Positions 59,921-64,000 of a DNA stretch of 64,000 bases are shown one piece after another (position 1 is the first letter of the stretch; the number at the start of each line of letters is the position of its first letter). Position numbers and translations under genes: made by a program. The notes beneath the pieces are model-generated. The model was given only the letters and a program-made list of their open reading frames with translations, did no database searches and was not told the DNA's origin. The DNA is from Cytobacillus firmus (GTDB lineage Bacteria > Bacillota > Bacilli > Bacillales > Cytobacillaceae), in assembly GCF_023657595.1 (NCBI RefSeq), contig NZ_CP098323.1:582001-646000 (forward strand), read 5' to 3'.

Positions 59921-61540
59921 TTGTTAAAAAGATTTGCAGGTTTACTTAGTTTATTTATAGTCATCTTCACGCTGGCTGCGTGTGGAGGAAAAGCTGCAAA
60001 CAGCAGTGAAAGTGAGAGGGAATCAAAAGGATCCAGCAAAGAGCTTAAGATTTATACAACCGTATATCCGCTTCAGTTTTTTGCTGAACAAATCGCAGGA
60101 GATCAAGCTTCTGTGGAGTCTATTCTGCCACCGGAATCAGACTCGCATACATATGAACCAACAACCAGCGATATGATAAAAATATCTGAATCCGATGCTT
60201 TTATTTATAATGGGGCCGGTTTAGAATCATATGCAAACAAAATCTCGGAAACTATTCAATCTGACGACGTCAAGGTACTTGAAGCATCAAAAGAAATTAT
60301 CTTGGAAAAGCATGTACATGACCATAAAGGAGAGGATGGCGGCCATGAGCATGAAGAAGAAGGCAGTCATGAGGACGGACATGCAGGACATAATCATGGG
60401 GATCAGGATCCTCACGTTTGGCTGGATCCTATTCGTTCTATTCAGCTGGCAGAGCATATAAAAGATTTATTAGTTGAATTAAAACCTGAGAAAGAAAAGA
60501 TTTTTAACCAAAACTTTGAGGAGCTGAAAGGAAAGCTCGAAAACTTAGACCAGGACTTCCGTACACAACTTGAACATTTACCTGAAAATAAAATTATTGT
60601 ATCTCATGCTGCTTATGGCTATTGGGAGAAAAACTATGGGATTGAGCAAATCGCAGTATCCGGCTTGAGCCCTGCTAACGAACCCTCACATAAAGAGGTG
60701 CAAAACATCATTAAGACTGCTGAAAAGCATGGTTTGAAGCATGTATTTTTTGAACAGAATATAACTCCTAAAGTGGCAGAAGTAGTTAGGAAGGAAATTG
60801 GTGCAGAGGCTTTACGTATACACAATTTATCGGTTTTAACAGATGAAGATATAAAGAATAATGAGGACTACTTTACGCTTATGCAGCACAACTTAGAGGA
60901 GTTGACAAAAGCATTATCGGAACCTTCATCCGAGGGAGATTCTGAGACAAATGAGCAGGGTGAACACGATCATGGCCATACTCATGCACATAATGAAGAA
61001 ACAGCAAAAATTTATGAAGGATATTTTGAAAATAGTCAAGTGAAGGATCGATCCTTATCCGACTGGGAAGGTGACTGGCAGTCAGTATACCCATATCTTC
61101 AAGATGGCGCCCTTGACGAAGTATTTGCACATAAAGCAGAGCATGGGGGTGAGATGACAGCTAAAGAATACAAGGAATATTATAATGAAGGATATCAAAC
61201 AAATGTTGAACGAATTCAGATACAGGGGAATAAGGTAACGTTTTTCAAAAACGGAGAAGAATTTACTGGGGAGTATGTCTACGATGGATTTGAAATTCTA
61301 ACATATGATGCGGGAAATAGAGGGGTTAGATATGTATTTAAGCTAGAAGCAATAGCTGAAGGTCTTCCTCAATATATTCAGTTTAGTGATCATAGTATCT
61401 ATCCGACAGAAGCTAGTCACTATCACCTTTATTGGGGTGACGACCGGGAAAAATTGCTGGATGAAGTTACCCATTGGCCTACGTACTATCCATCTGACAT
61501 GGATGGCCAAGACATTGCCCATGAAATGATGGAGCACTAA
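59921..61540 (+). CDS. adcA: Zinc-binding lipoprotein AdcA with ZinT domain
   Basis: 539-residue two-domain zinc receptor. The lipobox is LAAC (Cys21). The first domain (about 45-325) is a ZnuA-type cluster A-I binding fold with a His-rich loop (HVHDHKGEDGGHEHEEEG continues to about 158) and HVWLDP. After a second His/Glu linker (HDHGHTHAHNEE) a ZinT domain follows (about 360-539; AKIYEGYFENSQVKDRSLSDWEGDWQSVYPYLQDG runs through its start). It captures zinc for an AdcBC importer, which is not in the window. TTG start after AAAGGGGG. Two Zur boxes predict induction by zinc starvation. Confidence 0.95.
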   Translation: MLKRFAGLLSLFIVIFTLAACGGKAANSSESERESKGSSKELKIYTTVYPLQFFAEQIAGDQASVESILPPESDSHTYEPTTSDMIKISESDAFIYNGAGLESYANKISETIQSDDVKVLEASKEIILEKHVHDHKGEDGGHEHEEEGSHEDGHAGHNHGDQDPHVWLDPIRSIQLAEHIKDLLVELKPEKEKIFNQNFEELKGKLENLDQDFRTQLEHLPENKIIVSHAAYGYWEKNYGIEQIAVSGLSPANEPSHKEVQNIIKTAEKHGLKHVFFEQNITPKVAEVVRKEIGAEALRIHNLSVLTDEDIKNNEDYFTLMQHNLEELTKALSEPSSEGDSETNEQGEHDHGHTHAHNEETAKIYEGYFENSQVKDRSLSDWEGDWQSVYPYLQDGALDEVFAHKAEHGGEMTAKEYKEYYNEGYQTNVERIQIQGNKVTFFKNGEEFTGEYVYDGFEILTYDAGNRGVRYVFKLEAIAEGLPQYIQFSDHSIYPTEASHYHLYWGDDREKLLDEVTHWPTYYPSDMDGQDIAHEMMEH

Positions 61541-61671
61541 GCTAAAAAGGCTTATAGCTTCAAACTCTTGGGTGAAATGGTCAAAAGCTCTCATCAGGCA
61601 GTCTAGGTGAAAAGAGATGTTTAACACTTGTATTCAGCAACAGGGACATTGATTGAATAAAACTACATCCA

Positions 61672-61704
61672 AAGCCGCTTTCCCTTGCGTATGGAAAGCG
61701 GCTT
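61672..61704 (+). terminator. Hairpin downstream of adcA
   Basis: AAGCCGCTTTCC pairs with GGAAAGCGGCTT around nine bases; the T run that follows is displaced, so its strength is doubtful. Confidence 0.5.
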
Positions 61705-61765
61705 ACTAGATTGATTTTTCCCTTAATTGTGTACTGTGATGCTTATTGGATTTTTTTAGTTAAAG

Positions 61766-61797
61766 ATGGCCGCCTGTATTACATACAGGCGGCTTTC
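61766..61797. terminator. Convergent hairpin beyond the merR remnant
   Basis: GCCGCCTGTAT pairs perfectly with ATACAGGCGGC around three bases and ends in TTT on the plus strand; it may stop transcripts from either side. Confidence 0.6.
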
Positions 61798-61799
61798 AA

Positions 61800-62209
61800 T
61801 CAGCTATTAATCTCTATTTTATCTTCTTTATGAATATTTTCTGTTCCGGCTTCCAGTGCAGTCTTGTAGTATAAGCATTTATGCTCAATGACTTCCATTG
61901 TTTTTCTTAGTTCTTCCATTTGTGCTTCTGCATTTGCTTTTCGCTCAGAAACATGTCATATCTTTGCTGCAGTGTGGCATCCCCCTCAGAACACCAATCA
62001 ATGAAATTTTTAATCTCTTTAATAGGCATTCCGGTGGCTTTCAGGCATTCAATCACTTTTAGAGCGCTAAGATCGGATTCTTTAAATAAACGGTTCCCGC
62101 TGGGGGTCCGTTCTACAAAGGGCATCAGACCTTCCTTATCGTAGTAGCGCAGGGTATATACTGTCAGATTCAATTCCTTTGCCACTTCGCTGATCGTGTA
62201 TGTCTTCAT
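61800..62209 (-). pseudogene. adhR: Frameshifted MerR-family regulator, adhR-like
   Basis: The first 90 residues are a good MerR protein (SEVAKELNLTVYTLRYYDKEGLMPFVERT, then IKEIKNFIDWCSEGDATL). Near 61945-61948 the frame breaks; read as given it ends MQKHKWKN. One missing G restores an uninterrupted family-like tail, MFLERKANAEAQMEELRK... to HKEDKIEINS, and a 136-residue protein of normal AdhR length. It is therefore a single-base deletion, or a sequencing error. It lies divergent from adhA with matching operators between. Confidence 0.8.
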
Positions 62210-62236
62210 TATTTATCTCCTATTATCAAAGATATA

Positions 62237-62256
62237 GACCTAGAGTTAACTATAAG
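62237..62256. promoter_or_regulatory. MerR/AdhR-type operator, copy 1
   Basis: GACCTAGAGTTAACTATAAG; an imperfect palindrome centred on GTTAAC and identical over 20 bases to copy 2. It is located just upstream of the merR-like gene. Confidence 0.75.
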
Positions 62257-62333
62257 GTATGACGTGAGATTATCATGGTATTTTATAAATGTCAAAGACA
62301 TTTTATCGGGAATAAAAAAATTATATTAACCAC

Positions 62334-62364
62334 TTGACCTAGAGTTAACTATAAGCCTTAACAT
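62334..62364 (+). promoter_or_regulatory. adhA promoter with MerR-type 19-base spacer and operator copy 2
   Basis: TTGACC, a 19-base spacer and TAACAT. The overlong spacer contains the second copy of the 20-base operator (62336-62355). This is the classic arrangement in which a MerR regulator must distort DNA to allow transcription. Confidence 0.8.
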
Positions 62365-62451
62365 GGTGGTGAAAAGAGATAAATGATGGGAACTTAATTG
62401 AGTTCTATTAAAATCTATCATTCTCTTAAAATATTTCAGGAGGGTTTATTC

Positions 62452-63492
62452 ATGATAACTGCTAAAGCGCGGGCCGTTGACGGTCCGGACAAGCCGTTTA
62501 GAGCGGCTGAGATTAAAAGGCGCAATCTGGATTTGCATGATGTTCTGATTGAAATTAAATATGCTGGCATATGCCATTCTGACATCCATACTGCACACGG
62601 GGAGTGGGGTCCTGTGAACTATCCGCTTGTACCCGGGCATGAGATTGCAGGAATTGTTGCAGAAGTAGGAGCTGAGGTTACAAAGTACAAAGCAGGAGAC
62701 CGGGTAGGAGTCGGATGTATGGTTGACTCCTGCGGCGAATGTGAAAACTGCCGTAAAGGAGAAGAACAATACTGCCTTAAGGGAAATATCCAAACCTACG
62801 CTGGTGTTGACAAATACGGCGAACCAACTCAAGGCGGGTATTCAACGCACATTGTAGTACAGGAAGAATTCGTACTCAGCATACCTGATAGCATTGGGCT
62901 TGACGCTGCAGCACCGCTGCTTTGTGCGGGGATTACTACTTATTCGCCGCTAAATCATTGGGAAGCTGGCCCGGGCAGGAAAGTAGCGGTTGTCGGTATG
63001 GGCGGCCTTGGCCATATGGCTGTCAAAATTGCACATGCCATGGGTGCAGAAGTGACTGTCCTTTCGCAAACATTGAATAAAAAAGAAGACGGCCTGCAAT
63101 TTGGCGCAGACCATTACTTTGCCACAAACGACCCGGAAACGTTCAAAAAACTTGCCGGAACGTTTGATTTAATTATTAACACGGTAAGTGCGAAAATCGA
63201 CATAGATGCTTACTTCTCGCTGCTCACGCTTGATGGAACATTGGTTAACGTGGGTGCTCCAGCAGAGCCATTGTCAGTCAATGTGTTCTCACTCATCGGC
63301 CATCGCCGTTCCTTTGCGGGCTCTATGATTGGGGGCATACGTGAGACGCAGGAAATGCTGGATTTCTGTGCAAAACATAACATCTCTCCAAAGATAGAAG
63401 TCATTACAGCTGATCAAATAGATGAAGCTTATGAACGAGTTTTAGCTTCAGATGTGAAGTATCGATTTGTGATTGATATCAGCACTATGTAA
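62452..63492 (+). CDS. adhA: Zinc-dependent NADP alcohol/aldehyde dehydrogenase
   Basis: 346-residue medium-chain dehydrogenase of the AdhA/YahK (cinnamyl-alcohol type) group. The catalytic zinc is held by Cys in AGICHSDIH, with [12 protein letters not shown], and a structural zinc by [15 protein letters not shown]. The cofactor loop is [15 protein letters not shown]. In B. subtilis the homologue is controlled by AdhR and helps detoxify reactive aldehydes such as formaldehyde or methylglyoxal. The ATG after AGGAGGG is preferred to upstream in-frame codons. Confidence 0.92.
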   Translation: MITAKARAVDGPDKPFRAAEIKRRNLDLHDVLIEIKYAGICHSDIHTAHGEWGPVNYPLVPGHEIAGIVAEVGAEVTKYKAGDRVGVGCMVDSCGECENCRKGEEQYCLKGNIQTYAGVDKYGEPTQGGYSTHIVVQEEFVLSIPDSIGLDAAAPLLCAGITTYSPLNHWEAGPGRKVAVVGMGGLGHMAVKIAHAMGAEVTVLSQTLNKKEDGLQFGADHYFATNDPETFKKLAGTFDLIINTVSAKIDIDAYFSLLTLDGTLVNVGAPAEPLSVNVFSLIGHRRSFAGSMIGGIRETQEMLDFCAKHNISPKIEVITADQIDEAYERVLASDVKYRFVIDISTM

Positions 63493-63502
63493 ATAGTTCA
63501 AA

Positions 63503-63550
63503 AATGTCCTGAAAGCCTGGCTTTTGGGACATTCTATTTTTAATTGGGTT
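63503..63550 (+). terminator. adhA terminator
   Basis: AATGTCC pairs with GGACATT with an inner AAAGCC/GGCTTT extension, followed by a T-rich run. Confidence 0.75.
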
Positions 63551-63584
63551 TGGTTAGGGTCATACAAAGATAGGTGGTTAAAAA

Positions 63585-64000
63585 ATGAACATGGAAGACT
63601 TTATAGATTTTTGCCGAAAGGGAAATCCCATTTCAGGTGAGGACAAGGAATTGCATGGGCTTTTGACTCAATGCAGTTATGAAGCTCAAAGGATCACTAT
63701 GGAATTGAATAATTCGTATCATTCAAAAGAGGAAATAGCTGAGATTTTCAGAGAACTGACAGGCAGCAAAGTTGATTCTTCATTTATGTGTTTTCCGCCA
63801 TTTTATACCGACTTCGGCAAGAATATCTCGATTGGCAAAAACGTTTTTTTAAACACTGGGTGTTCCTTCCAGGACAGGGGCGGGATTCGTATTGGAGACG
63901 GCACCATGATCGGTATGAATGTCACGATTGCTACACTGAATCATGGGTTATCCTTAGAAACAAGAAACACAACATATCCCTCCCCAGTTATCATTGGCAA
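63585..64000 (+). CDS. Hexapeptide-repeat acetyltransferase, 3' truncated
   Basis: An ATG after TAGGTGG opens a frame that runs off the window after 138 codons. The N-terminal part (EDFIDFCRKGNPISGED) differs from the Mac domain. The later part has the left-handed beta-helix pattern and the family motifs GKNVFLNTGCSFQDRGGIRIGDGTMIG and the catalytic-histidine segment TLNHGL. It is likely an O-acetyltransferase of the galactoside/maltose type; the acceptor is unknown. Confidence 0.85.
   Translation, partial: MNMEDFIDFCRKGNPISGEDKELHGLLTQCSYEAQRITMELNNSYHSKEEIAEIFRELTGSKVDSSFMCFPPFYTDFGKNISIGKNVFLNTGCSFQDRGGIRIGDGTMIGMNVTIATLNHGLSLETRNTTYPSPVIIG

Noticed and set aside
61343..61627. Minus-strand frame overlapping the adcA 3' end
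   Set aside because: Antisense to the ZinT domain and without a ribosome site.

Overview
The window reads as chromosome of a low-GC Gram-positive, spore-forming-type Bacillaceae bacterium (Bacillus/Cytobacillus/Mesobacillus-like; the genus is inference). The grounds are strong GGAGG ribosome sites, frequent TTG/GTG starts, SigA-type promoters, a T-box, a glycine riboswitch, a c-di-AMP riboswitch, a CcpA cre site, Zur boxes, a BlaR1/BlaI-controlled penicillinase, and the GC-rich interspersed repeat typical of Bacillus genomes at about 40.5 kb. No rRNA, tRNA, IS transposase, prophage or CRISPR array was found. Both ends cut genes (an ABC sugar ATPase on the left, an acetyltransferase on the right).

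Layout. 0-7.5 kb: a D-xylose-type uptake and sensing locus (XylG, XylH, membrane-anchored binding-protein sensor, LytS-like kinase, YesN-like regulator, XylF lipoprotein). 7.5-9.1 kb: a Mef-like MFS efflux gene behind a 14-codon leader peptide with an MRLR macrolide-arrest motif and an attenuator. 9.2-16.2 kb: housekeeping and accessory enzymes (HAD phosphatase, peptidase E, AlkD-like protein, sugar acetyltransferase, YkvI-type transporter, M20 amidohydrolase) and a glycine-riboswitch-controlled UPF0126/TRIC protein. 16.5-20 kb: blaI-blaR1 divergent from a class A beta-lactamase. 20-25 kb: secreted glycerophosphodiesterase, then an operon of an unfamiliar membrane transporter with an M20C and an M20D amidohydrolase. 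25-31 kb: cREC protein, a 52-bp repeat array, nucleoside hydrolase, cytidine deaminase, diguanylate cyclase and small proteins. 31-35.5 kb: a TetR regulator and an RND pump sharing one operator, separated by a 149-bp repeat array. 35.5-47 kb: T-box/proS, isochorismatase-like hydrolase, GrpB, Nudix, small membrane proteins, ECF sigma with a membrane anti-sigma candidate, VOC, GNAT, DUF421, flavin oxidoreductase and a hydrolase. 47-50 kb: c-di-AMP riboswitch with a GltP/GltT-type symporter, then a second 52-bp repeat array and a DUF4256 gene. 50.6-57.4 kb: sialic-acid catabolic operon (nanE, nanA, SSS transporter, an unexpected FAD-dependent dehydrogenase, nanK, RpiR regulator). 57.5-64 kb: modAB without modC, GNAT, a Zur-controlled AdcA/ZinT fusion, a frameshifted MerR (adhR-like) divergent from adhA, and a truncated acetyltransferase.

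The most notable items are the sialic-acid operon carrying a fumarate-reductase/NadB-fold flavoprotein that I cannot connect to any known sialate step; the two 52-bp repeat arrays, whose palindromic arms vary together; the macrolide-sensing leader in front of a chromosomal efflux gene; the TetR/RND circuit with matching operators and a repeat that forms the end of the regulator's reading frame; and the transporter-M20C-M20D operon, whose promoter lies inside a long inverted repeat. All assignments come from reading motifs; no database search was possible.
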